From Melampsora larici-populina 98AG31 (Eukaryota; Basidiomycota; Pucciniomycetes; Pucciniales; Melampsoraceae): 64,000 bases of DNA. This document shows, in pieces, positions 1-9,681 of the stretch. Made by a program: the position numbers and the translations under genes. Where the stretch lies: assembly GCF_000204055.1 (NCBI RefSeq), contig NW_006768835.1, forward strand, positions 403,154 to 467,153, written 5' to 3'. The notes under the pieces were generated by a model. The model searched no databases. It was given only the letters and a program-made list of their open reading frames with translations, and was not told the origin of the DNA. The number at the start of each line of letters is the position of its first letter. The stretch's first letter is position 1.

Positions 1-1665
1 TTCTTCTGGCAAGGAAATCATCTCGATCTTTGAAATTTTTGGGTTTTGACCAGCACTTATCAGATGGATGTGGGCCTCTACAAACAGATTCTGTACACAT
101 CACTTTTGAAGAACGAGACACAGGTAAACTAGCTGCTGATGACTGAGCTTCAATATGATGAACTTCTCGTGTAGCTTCAGTTGAGAAATTGTTTTGACGT
201 ATATCATAATCTCGAAGATATTTGACGACTTCTCTTCAATTTAATGGTTTAATTGTGTTATGAATAAACTCCACTGTGGTAGGAGGAAGAGTGGAAACAG
301 AATCTATTAATCTAATAGCCGATTGAACATCATCCATCTTTCCTCCGTAACGAGTAAATTCTACGTATAAACTTTCGAACTTATCAAGATAAGAGGAAAG
401 AGAATCACTACGATGAATGCTGACTGTGTTAAGAGTTTTAGAAATTGAAGCAAGTCGTTGAGAGTTCATGAGAAAATGTCTATCTTTAAGGAACTCCCAC
501 AACAAGAAAGGATCATGAAATATTTGAAGAGTGTTGTCTGGATCAGTTAGATGATTTATAGGTTGTGTATGGTTACTTTTGTCGAGGTGATTTAAAATAA
601 ATTCAACAATGATTTTGTTCGTTTTAACAGATTGCGGACTACTTAGTTCAGGATCTTTAAAATCTTTAACTACTAGATAATGGTGTAATTCAAGACTATC
701 AAGACTTCCAAAAACAGCTCGACTCCAAGTTGAATAGTTCCCATCTTCAAGATTTTCAGATATTTTAAACTTACTAAGAGCATTAGTAAGTTGAAATCCA
801 TACTTTTGAATAGCATTGCCAAAGAATGGCATTGAGTTTTCATCGGTATTAGACATAGCTGACACTGTGAACATCATTCAACTTCCCCAAGTTGGAAGAG
901 GAAAATGATTAATAGTACAGTTTGTCATAAAAGGATCCAATACTGCACACCTGAGACATAACACCCACACTACATATGTGCAGCAAGCTAAATAGATAGT
1001 TATCTATCATGTACATACAGGTCTGCTCAGTTTTTTGCCCATCAGAATGAATAAATCACATGTTATACCACATGAAACTTTTTTGACCTTGAAAAAATTG
1101 TTGCAAAAATTCACTACATAGAATTCTGTAGCTGCTCAGGCAATATTACTGAAGCTGTTTCATAGTAACAGAAAGGGTGTTACATGCAGTTGAGTTGATG
1201 AAATCACACCAAAACACTGGGTGGGTGTATGTAGTCAATCTTTTGAATACTTTTGTCAATCTGAAAAAAGTTACAGCATGTATTACATATGAATAACTTA
1301 CGCTGATGAGCAGATAACTGAGCAGAACTGTATGTACATGATAACCACCTATTCACTGAGCCTGTTGCACATATGTAGTGTGTGTGTTCTGGCTTAGGTG
1401 TGGAGTGATAGATCATTTTATGACAAATCATACTCCCAATCATTTTTTCCTGCCCACTTGGGGAAGCCGAATAATGTTTGCAGTGTGATTGATTGTTTAC
1501 TCTTGAAGGTGATGAGGTCGATAAAATTGAATGCCGAGGATTTTCAGAACCGGGATTAGTAAGAAGATCTCTGACAGTGTCGGAAGAGGAAGTTTCTTTG
1601 TCTTCTTCTTCAGCGTTGACAATATATGAAGGTGTTGAAGGTTCCGAACTAGAACTTGATGACAT
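1..1665 (-). pseudogene. Ty1/Copia-type gag, 5' part, split by a foldback insertion
   Basis: Minus-strand Copia-type gag running off the left edge. The N-terminus starts at 1665 (MSSSSSSEPSTPSYIVNAEE) and reads to about 1489. It resumes at 862 and reads to 236, containing the gag-typical stretch LEDGNYSTWSRAVFGSLDS and the RLASISKTLNTVSIHRSDSL region. An in-frame TGA stops it at 236-238, but the same frame stays open to position 1 and holds a Cys/His-rich stretch (CTESVCRGPHPSDKCW) resembling a zinc knuckle. The 623-bp insertion at 863-1485 is flanked by TGA/TGA, and both gag halves are in the same frame once it is ignored. Protease, integrase and RT would lie outside the window. Seen: ORFs and motifs. 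Known: Copia gag (UBN2-type) layout. Inferred: dead copy. Confidence 0.72.
863..1485. mobile_element. CACTA-like foldback MITE inserted in the Copia gag
   Basis: About 225-bp arms at 863-1085 and 1262-1485 are inverted copies of each other. Ends read CACTGTGAACATCATTC and, on the other strand, CACTGCAAACATTATTC. A 3-base direct repeat TGA flanks it (860-862 and 1486-1488). CACTG-type ends with a 3-bp target duplication resemble the CACTA/EnSpm superfamily. No transposase is encoded, so it would be non-autonomous. Confidence 0.72.
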
Positions 1666-1696
1666 TAACTAAAGCTTGGATCGAACAGATCGTAAA

Positions 1697-1709
1697 GCTC
1701 TCGCTACCA
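1697..1709 (-). other. Copia primer-binding site
   Basis: On the minus strand TGGTAGCGAGAGC lies just upstream of the gag start at 1665. It resembles the initiator-Met-type PBS (TGGTATCAGAGC) of LTR elements. The 5' LTR would end immediately to its right. Confidence 0.55.
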
Positions 1710-1740
1710 TGTAAGATTTTGAAATCTAAACAGAAAGACA

Positions 1741-2245
1741 ACCTTTATAAAGGTGTAAGATAAGACTTCAGCAAGTGTTGACGAGACACGCTGAGAAAGA
1801 ATAACAGAGGCACGACGCTCTCAACAGACCTTTATAAAGGTGTAAGATAAGACTTCAGCAAGTGTTGACGAGACACGCTGAGAAAGAATAACAGAGGCAC
1901 GACGCTCTCAACAGACCTGACAAAGAAAGTAAGAGACTTAGAATAAATTTCCCCAATAAGGTAAACATATACAACAGACCTTTATAAAGGTGTAAGATAA
2001 GACTTCAGCAAGTGTTGACGAGACACGCTGAGAAAGAATAACAGAGGCACGACACTCTCAACAGACCTGACAAAGAAAGTAAGAGACTTAGAATAAATTT
2101 CCCCAATAAGGTAAACATATACAACACACCTTTATAAAGGTGTAAGATAAGACTTCAGCAAGTGTTGACAAGACACGCTGAGAAAGAATAACAGAGGCAC
2201 GACGCTCTCAACAGACCTGACAAAGAAAGTAAGAGACTAGTATAT
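1741..2245. repeat. Tandem array in the Copia LTR region with palindromic TATA boxes
   Basis: Four copies of a unit begin with the perfect 14-bp palindrome ACCTTTATAAAGGT at 1741, 1828, 1978 and 2128, followed by GTAAGATAAGACTTCAGCAA and an 'acgacgctctcaacagac' tail. The first spacing is 87 bp and the next two are 150 bp. The array lies immediately upstream (minus sense) of the PBS, so it probably forms part of the LTR promoter/R region. Each palindrome contains a TATA-like core readable on both strands. Confidence 0.7.
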
Positions 2246-2934
2246 AGAGATGAATAAGACGAAGAAACGAAAAGCACAACCGCACAATAGAAATGAAGGC
2301 TTCAGTGATGATAATCCCACACAGAGTAAAAAGAATAGACCTTACCTTAGAATAAATTTCCCCGATAAGGGGAAAAAGATTCTAAGGAGAACTACGGAAT
2401 GCGAGATGTGTCAAGGTGACAATGCAAAAATCAAAAATCAAAAATCACAATTCCCGGGTGCAAAAATCAAAAATCAAAGACAAAACTACAGAAAATACTC
2501 AAATACAGGGCAAAAACCCCTGTACTGGAGTAAAAGTCATGGCAGAAACCCCTTTCAGACCAGGTTACGGCCCAAATTTCAGTAGATTTACAACTTGAAA
2601 CTCAACATTTGTCACCCCATTGTCGCATTGACACAAAAAGTACCAGGAAAGCCACAAAAGAGGAAATCAAAATTCAAAAAACAAAAAAACAAAAGTTGAA
2701 AATCAAGAAAAAAATGTCGATAATCAAAAAACGACAATTAACAAACCATAAACAAGGACCCCAAAGATGAAAACTTCACATTAGATGATGGAAAGTGTAC
2801 AAACCACCTCTCGACCTCTCTACCTCTCAACCAATCACACAACCCACACACCATCACCAATCATCTTAGTCATTCTTCCAACTTTTGTCATAGTCACCAC
2901 CCATCCACTTGTTCAACAAAACCTACACTACACT

Positions 2935-3480
2935 GAACTTCTTTGATCGTCTCCACTCTTCTTCATCCTTATTTGATTGTCTTCACTCTTCTTCGCCCTT
3001 CTTTGACCGTCTTCACCCTTCTTCAATCTTCTTGGATTGGCTTCAATCCTCTGTAATCTTCTTTTACCAGCGTCAATCTTCCTTAGTATTCTTCAATTGG
3101 CTTCAATCTTATGTAATCTTCTTTGATCGTCTTCACTCTTCTTCATCCTTCTTTGATCGGCTTCAATCTTCTTGAGTATTCTTCGATTGGCTTCAATCTT
3201 CTTGAGTATTCTTCAATCGGCTTCAATCTTCTTGAGTATTCTTCAATTGGCTTCAATCTTCTTGAGTATTCTTCGATCAGCTTCAATCTTCTTCTTTAGT
3301 ATTCTTCAATTGGCTTCAATTGGCTTCAATCTTCTTGAGTATTCTTCAATTGGCTTCAATCTTCTTGATCAGCTTCAATGTTCTTTCTTCTTCTTTAGTA
3401 TTCTTCAATTGGCTTCAATTGGCTCCAATCTTCTTCAATCTTCTTTGATTGCCTTCCATCTTATTTGATCAGCTTCAATG
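2935..3480. repeat. 30-bp minisatellite, left subterminal array
   Basis: Eighteen or so degenerate copies of a unit near 30 bp, such as CTTCAATCTTCTTGAGTATT plus CTTCAATTGG. The reading frames through it are low-complexity and not regarded as genes. Confidence 0.85.
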
Positions 3481-3518
3481 TTCTTTGTTTTTTTTTCTCA
3501 GAGCTTTGTCTTTCAACA

Positions 3519-3965
3519 TCATGAACCATCCCAATTGTCCCTTGTGTCAAAATACTCTCTGTCAAGGCAGACAGCAAATATGTGAACCGTGCCTTGAAAA
3601 CATCAATGCGGACCAAAACAAAATAGTTCCTCAATCTTCTCAACCCCGTCAGGCCCAACCCAATCTTCCCAACCCCGCCCTGCCAACCTCAAGGTCATCA
3701 ATGCCAAAGCAGTGCTACAACAGAATGTGCTTATATCCTGGAAGAAGTACTTGACATTACACAATACCGCAAGTATACCAGCAATCACAACTTTGAACTC
3801 TGTGATTCTGATATTCCTTTGGTCAATGAGGTGATGCAAGGTCTCAGTCATTGGTCTCATAAACACTATGACGGAAGAATAAAGGTTGCGGATCTTCAGG
3901 GGGTGGGTTTGGTATTGACAGTCACAGTCCTCTGGCAAGCCAAACCGGCCTTTGATTTTTGCTTT
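3519..3965 (+). pseudogene. Alpha-kinase gene fragment with N-terminal Cys motif
   Basis: Starts with MNHPNCPLCQNTLCQGRQQI followed by CEPC, a CxxC...CxxC zinc-binding-like head, and a Pro/Gln-rich linker. After a frame change near 3690 it reads LEEVLDITQYRKYTSNHNFE and then GLSHWSHKHYDGRIKVADLQ. These match the middle of the alpha-kinase fold (the 'EP/EV..G.F.KYN.N' strand and the '.AFSHW.Y...GG.LLV.DLQGVG' segment). After DLQGVG the frame breaks where the family has LTDPQ, so the metal-binding and C-terminal parts are missing. Alpha-kinase domains are common and expanded in basidiomycetes. It sits just inside the left minisatellite of the inverted-repeat element, so it is likely a captured fragment. 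Confidence 0.6.
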
Positions 3966-4289
3966 GATTCTTTGACTGACATGTTCTCTTCCAACATCCC
4001 GGACTGGATCCCGTTGGGCATTGTGTTGTTGAGCCTTCTTCCGCTTTTGGTACTTGACCAACTTTTGCTTGCAGAGGTCTGATACTGGTTTTGGCATCTA
4101 CGGAAAAAAACATTGTTTTGATTAGTGGTATGTTCAACACTTCAAGATTTTGGAATTTGCGTGGGGATGCCGTGAAATAATGATCAAAGTGAATAAACAT
4201 TGAGTGATTGAATATTTGATGGATTGAATGTTTGATTTGGGAAATGAATCAATGTGAGATTTTATGAATGATTGATTGATTGAATGAGT

Positions 4290-4682
4290 ATTGAGTAATT
4301 TCTTGAGGATTGAAATCAGGAAGCACCGAGATACATTTAGCAAAGGGTTAGGCTGGTATTTGGGGGTCCCCTTGGTCACTTGCCCTGCCCTTCACAAGAC
4401 ATAAGCATCTCTGCATGTATCTCAAGTACTTCCGTCTTCCATGAGTCAATGTGAATAACCTTGAGCTGTAAATCTTTGGATATAAGTGAATTTGCATATA
4501 TGAATAATTGTTTGAAGGAATGATTGATAAAGTAATTTCTTGAGGAGTTAAATCAGGAAGCACTGAGTTACATTTAGCAAAGGGTTAGGCTGGTAGTTGG
4601 GGGTCCCCTCGGTCACTTGCCCTGCCCTTCACGAGACATAAACATCTCTGCATGTATCTCAAGTACTTCCGTCTTCAATGAT
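4290..4682. repeat. Direct repeat, about 150 bp x 2
   Basis: Two copies (about 4290-4446 and 4530-4681) share CATTTAGCAAAGGGTTAGGC, CACTTGCCCTGCCCTTCAC, CATCTCTGCATGTATCTCAA and GTACTTCCGTCTTC with a few substitutions. They are separated by about 85 bp of AT-rich DNA. No coding function is apparent. Confidence 0.8.
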
Positions 4683-5776
4683 TGTTGGTGAGTAAATCAT
4701 GAGTGGTAAATGTTTTGAATTATATGAGTCTTCTTTTGCGATGAATTGAACAGATGTTTGAGAAATATTGATTGATTTATTAATCTACATTCAAATATTA
4801 TCGGCTTCTTGTGGATTCTTCAAGGTTCTATTTCTTCTTGAGGATATAATATTTGTTCTTATATGTTCTGTCTTCATCATGTTGAAGTGTAAGGAAGTAA
4901 TGGGAAGACAAAGGAAGGAGCAAGATTACCTTGGTTGATTCAACAAATTGAAGGAAGCGGACAGTATGGTTTTCAGTAATAAGATCAGCAGAATCAGAGA
5001 ACAAAGGACTGGTTAAATGCTTGCACTCGAATGGTGGCTGAGTTGTGGTCAGCCATCACACTGTGTATACACATGTAGCCTTACACATTACAGTTGATAT
5101 GTCTACATATCTAACATGTAAACATATGGTTCACACAAAAGTTGCCCCACCAAAAGATTCATCACTCTTTGAAGGGAAAATCCCCAATTGGTTTTATAGC
5201 TTCTGTGATCAATCTTTCAATAATTTTATTTGTGAAGAAAAAAATTAGATTTGTAATACTGAAGTTCTATAGTCTCCAGCCATACCGTTGAGTTTTTTGG
5301 CAAAAAATATCAAGTCACATCAGGATAAGAAAGTTTGGTCAGTGAGAATTTTTCAAATAGAGATAACTGTCATATAGGTTTAACACTCAAATTGTGGTCG
5401 TATAAAACAAGTGACTTACCTTTTATAGAATCATGTATATTGTCAAGTGCACTGTACAAAACAACCAAGTCAGTCTTATGATAAAAATGTATGAGAGTGA
5501 TAGTATAGATAATATAAAATGATTTACCAATGAGCTGAAGGTGTAGAAGTATCTTTTGATTTTCAAAACACATCATGATTTTCATCTTCTAGCCAACCTC
5601 ATAAAAACCAATTCATCAGAAAAAAGAACTTTGACATATATAAGAAAAACTTAAGAAATTGGATAATTTGATCCTTAATAGAACTAACATCTACAGTTCG
5701 ATAATGTAAATATTCTGCTGTATTTACATTTCTTTCTCCTTTTTAACATTCCAAATCATAATATAAAAAAATCGCC

Positions 5777-6075
5777 TCACCATTGCATGATCACCCGGTG
5801 ATTGTGCATTGGAAGAAATACCCAACCGCTAGGAGGATAGCCACACCACCTAGCGGTTAGGTGGTCCAGCCACCGCAGGACCACCGGGTGATTGTGCGAT
5901 GGCACACCAGACCGGGGCCCCGGCCTTCATCTCACAATCACTTGGTGATTGTGCAATGAAGAGACCACTTACCTGCTAGGTGGTCTACCTTTTAAAGGTA
6001 GACCACCTAGCAGGTAGGTGGTCTCTTCATCGCACAATCACTCGGTGATTGTGCGATGAAGGCTGGGGCCAAGAA
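5777..6075. mobile_element. Hairpin-rich MITE with a giant near-perfect palindrome
   Basis: Positions 5916-5993 and 5994-6070 form a spacer-less inverted repeat of about 77-bp arms centred on TTTAAA, with only a few mismatches. Upstream are smaller stems: AACCGCTAGG/CCTAGCGGTT around 5827-5862 and GGTGGTCC/GGACCACC around 5864-5890. The palindromic motif CACAATCACYYGGTGATTGTG or part of it recurs at about 5785, 5883, 5933 and 6033. No ORF. Confidence 0.7.
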
Positions 6076-6666
6076 ATCACGTCTGGGCCCCAGTAGTGCC
6101 TATTTTCCCAATCGAATTCAAGCTCCTTATTGATATCCTTCCTGATCTTGATATTTAGAGAACCTATTTTTCCTTGCCTTTCATTCCTCCAAGTCTTCAC
6201 TCACTCGCAATCAATTGAGCTTAAGGCAAATCCCAAATGCCACATTGATTGAATTTCCGATTTTTGAATTTAGGTTGGTTTTATATCAAAGTAAGTGGAT
6301 TTCATTTTGATTATTCTTCTTGGAACTTCTTAATTCTTAATTCTTGAACGTTTGGACGATCAATTCTGAAGTAAGACTAAAGTAAAATGATATCTCTTTT
6401 CTTTTCTTTTAGTCATTGTTATCAAATAAAGTCTTACAACCTCAGAGTGGAAGTTACGAACCTGTGCGTTAGCAACATATTTTGATCTCATCCTTCACCC
6501 AAAAAATAATGAAGTGACGTTTTTGAAAAATACAATTGTAGACAAGGCTAGTAGTAGTTGATCAAAAATGTAAGTTTTATTTTCACCAAGCTTCATCCCT
6601 CAATATAATACCTCATTGAAAAACCAATTCCACATCTCATTGATTTTTGTTCGGTTTACTTTACAG

Positions 6667-7187
6667 TTGGATATGATGCAGTTCTACAACTATGGAAACA
6701 TGAAAATGGGTATATAATTAATAAAGCTACTAACCTTTGTTTAGATTGTGAACATGGAAATTATAAACAATTAGGATATGTAATACCTTTTGTTTTTCCT
6801 TTTCAACTTTACTTCTTTTATAATCACTGATGAGTTTCTTATGATCATATTTTTGGGACGGTTCATGTTTTTAGTGCTATACATAGTAAGCCTTCCATCC
6901 CGTAAAATAAAAATATCATGTTCATTACGATCATTTATATTTTGCTTACCTTGGATTTGGTTACAATATTTGAACTTTAACTACATTATCATAGTCTGTC
7001 AATGGCATAGAAAAGTAGGAAAAGATGCACACAATCAAGTAAGCAATCAGAATTTCTAAACTGTTAACCAAGCTTTCCTACAAAACCTAAACAACTCGTC
7101 AATTTTTTCTTTACTTAGAAATGGCTTTATCGTACTCATAATTTAATTGCATGTGTAGACGACATCAACCGAGTCTTAGACATCAAA
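6667..7187 (+). pseudogene. Ricin-B/beta-trefoil lectin-like gene fragment
   Basis: Three splice-bounded exons can be read: 6667-6779 (LQLWKHENGYIINKATNLCL), 6995-7038 (CQWHRKVGKDAHNQ) and 7119-7187 (QKWLYRTHNLIACV...VLDIK). The 'LW....G.I.NKATN.CLD' and 'QKW......I......VLD' patterns are those of ricin-B-type beta-trefoil carbohydrate-binding repeats. Each exon has a plausible AG acceptor and GT donor, but exons 1 and 2 do not join in frame and no start or signal peptide was found. A further open stretch at 7262-7414 could be a continuation but is not recognisable. Probably another captured fragment inside the inverted-repeat element. Confidence 0.45.
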
Positions 7188-7590
7188 GTAAGTACAAAGA
7201 GAATCATGTATCGTCGATTTTTGTGTCAATCATCTTACTTAATCTTGTCGGCCGTTCTAGAGTCCATAAATGGTTTGACCAATTTCTAAAAACCCCAAAA
7301 AAGCCACAGCACATCGATGAAGACGGCTCTACCAAGTCCTGTGTGAAAGATCAAATATCAATTCAAACAGTTGAAATCTTGTCATCAATTTTTCAAATGT
7401 CAGAGAATACATGAAAACTCATGTTCACAATAATAAGTTTGAAGGATGTTTAAAACTTGTTTCGCTTGACCTAGTGTAGTAGCTATGATTTCAAAGAGAT
7501 GAGAGTCAGTGGATTAGAAATAAAGTCACATAAGAATAAAAATACTAACATTGACCAGATGCATTAGGGACTTTAGATGAACCAAAGTCA

Positions 7591-7911
7591 ATGAGTAAAG
7601 TAAGTGCCTCTACACCAGGTGGCATCAAATCAATAGTCCTTTCAAGACACCAGACAACAAATTTAATTTGTTTGAAGGCAAATCAAGAGTCTCAATCATC
7701 AAATTGTCAAGGAATTCTGGACACACTCAGAAAGCTACTAAGATATTTTATGCTGAGGCGGACAAAAGCAAGCCACCTACAAGATTTACCTCCTATATAC
7801 CATGAGACCATTTTATTTGATATACATCCCCAATTCAAACAAGTATATCAGCAACATTACCAAAGATTTATTCAGGAATTTGGTAGGGACTCTCAAATCC
7901 AACATAAATGA
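7591..7911 (+). pseudogene. SNF2-family helicase gene fragment
   Basis: A 106-codon frame contains LRKLLRYFMLRRTKASHLQD followed by LPP.YHETILFDIHPQFKQVY. This matches the end of the SNF2 ATPase N-terminal domain ('..i.p.mLRRtK......LPpk.e..v.v.l...q...Y'). The Walker motifs (upstream) and the helicase C lobe (downstream) are absent; the frame stops at 7911 just before the right minisatellite. A truncated copy of an SMARCA3/RAD5-like gene is the simplest reading. Confidence 0.6.
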
Positions 7912-7924
7912 TTTGATGAGGATT

Positions 7925-8270
7925 GCAGAAGATTGAGGACAGTCAAAGAAGATTAAGGGCGGTGGACAAAGAATACAAACAAAGAAGAAGATTGAGGATG
8001 GTTGACAACAAAACTAGAAGATCAAGGATGGTTGACAAAGAAAGAAGAAGATCGAGGATGGATGATAAAGATTGAAGAAGATCAAGGATGGTTGACAAAG
8101 ATTGAGGAAGATCGAGGACGGTTGACAAAGATTGAGGAAGACCGAGGACGGTTGACAAAGAAAAAAGAAGATCGAGGACAGTTGACAAAGATTGAGGAAG
8201 ATCAAGGACGGTTGACAAAGATTGAGGAAGATTGAGGAAGATCGAAGACAATCAAAGAGGATTGATGATG
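7925..8270. repeat. 30-bp minisatellite, right subterminal array
   Basis: About eleven copies of a 30-bp unit (GATCGAGGACGGTTGACAAA plus GATTGAGGAA and variants). It mirrors the left array: same period, pyrimidine/purine-biased, inverted orientation. Confidence 0.85.
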
Positions 8271-8959
8271 ATGAAAGAGGTTTTGGAGGAGAGCGAAACA
8301 GGAAGCAGGTACTTTGAAGCTCTTGAGACAGATGGTAGAATGTCTCTGGTTGGAGCTGTTGATACCTGTGAGACCGAGCTTGTAGCTAGTTGGCCAAAAT
8401 GTGGCTTTTGGCTGCAGTAGAATCTAACATTGGTGTTTGAATTGTACAGTTTGAGAAATGTATTTTTTGGTTTTTGGTTTTTGATTTTTGGTTTTTTGAT
8501 TTTTTGGTTTTTGGTGTTGCTGGTACTTTTTGTCGAAAGGTGACAATGCAATGAAAACGGTGTTGACTACTGGAAATTTGGGCAAAAAGGGGTTTCTGCC
8601 ATGACTTTTACCCCAGTACAGGGGTTTTATCCCTGTATTTGAGTATTTTCTGTAGTTTTGTCTTTGATTTTTGAATTTTGCACCCGGGAATTGTGATTTT
8701 TGATTTTTGAAATTTCGCATTGTCACTTTGGAACGTCTCGCATTCCGTAGAGAACAACACCCAGGTATATAAGAAAATTCACAAAAGACACTATCACGAG
8801 GAAAGAAAACAAGTATCACACGGAGAACATTAATTCAACACAAACCTTGAACACTTCGACTTAAACACTCCTACTTCAATATCAATCACTTCTTCGAGAC
8901 ATTCACATCTCATCAAACCTAAATGATCTTCTTGATCACACTCTCGAGATCTGTTCTGT

Positions 8960-9661
8960 TCACATGATAACTTCAACCTTGTACTGACAAGTTCTTGACC
9001 AACACCAACTTAATGAAAAACACCTTATTTCAACACTAAGTTCTAAGGAGTGTTTAAGCTTGCAAATGTTTTCTTCAACACTTGAGATGGGATTCGAGAA
9101 ATACTCACATTGCGGGGGTTTGAACGAGTCATTTCTGATCTCAACCCCCAAGTCACTGTGCCTAGCTTGCCTATCAGGCTCCATTCCAGGGTCTATCAAG
9201 GCAATTTGCGGCTTGGACTGAGCAATGTGATTTGATGTTTTTGTAAGTTGACTTTCTTTCCAGTTGATTGTTGAATGGTTGTGTCTGATCCACGGCATTC
9301 CAAGGATAATGTCATACTTGTCACGTAATTGAGTTACAATGAAGGTGGTACTTTGGTTATCTTTGTGAATTACATAATCACCGGTGTGTGTGATTCTTGA
9401 TTCGTGTCCACTGAAGCCAGTGACACTGTGAGATTGGGGCAGAGGTTCTATGTGAAGATTATGTTCTCCCACAAATTTGAGGCTAATAGCTTCATGGGTC
9501 GCACCGCTATCTATGAGGGCTCTAGCGGTCACGGTTGTGTCAGAAATTGGGTTGTAGAGGTTGATGTTATCAATGATGCGTGTATCTTTCATTTCAAGGC
9601 TATCAATAATTCCATCTTCTACACCTAAACATGATTTGCTCGAGGAAGGCACAACTAACAA
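8960..9661 (-). pseudogene. Gypsy-type retropepsin (start of pol), truncated
   Basis: Contains ARALIDSGATHEAISLKFV, the aspartic-protease D-S-G active site, and DKYDIILGMPWIRHNHSTIN, the typical hydrophobic ILG flap-side motif. It follows gag directly on the minus strand (gag stops at 9682), so gag and pol are probably separated by a frameshift or stop. After about residue 150 the sequence loses similarity to protease and no reverse transcriptase, RNase H or integrase follows, so the element is truncated at about 9 kb. Confidence 0.75.
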
Positions 9662-9681
9662 TCTCGAGCATCTCCATTTTT

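Larger units (their letters stand above)
2390..8758. mobile_element. Large inverted-repeat element carrying captured gene fragments
   Basis: About 300 bp at 2390-2690 reappears inverted at about 8480-8758. Shared stretches include CTACGGAATGCGAGA, CACAATTCCCGGGTGCAAAA, GACAAAACTACAGAAAATAC and AAAAAGTACCAG. Just inside each arm is an array of about 30-bp minisatellites (2935-3480 and 7925-8270). The left flank ends AGAA and the right flank begins AGAA, a possible 4-bp target duplication. No transposase was recognised. The interior holds fragments of alpha-kinase, ricin-B-like lectin and SNF2 genes, all on the plus strand. This resembles Pack-type (gene-capturing) TIR elements; the superfamily is undetermined. 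Confidence 0.6.

Noticed and set aside
2909..3754. Plus-strand frames of Phe/Ser/Leu-rich repeats (FFDRLHSSS)
   Set aside because: They simply translate the 30-bp minisatellite; only the end after 3519 has independent protein similarity.
5777..6075. A CRISPR-like array
   Set aside because: Repeated CACAATCAC..GGTGATTGTG motifs are irregularly spaced and explained by hairpins; the genome is eukaryotic.
7943..8251. Leu/Ser repeat ORFs on both strands (LPQSLSTVLD and TKIEEDRG)
   Set aside because: Artefact of the right minisatellite, whose period is a multiple of three and leaves several frames open.
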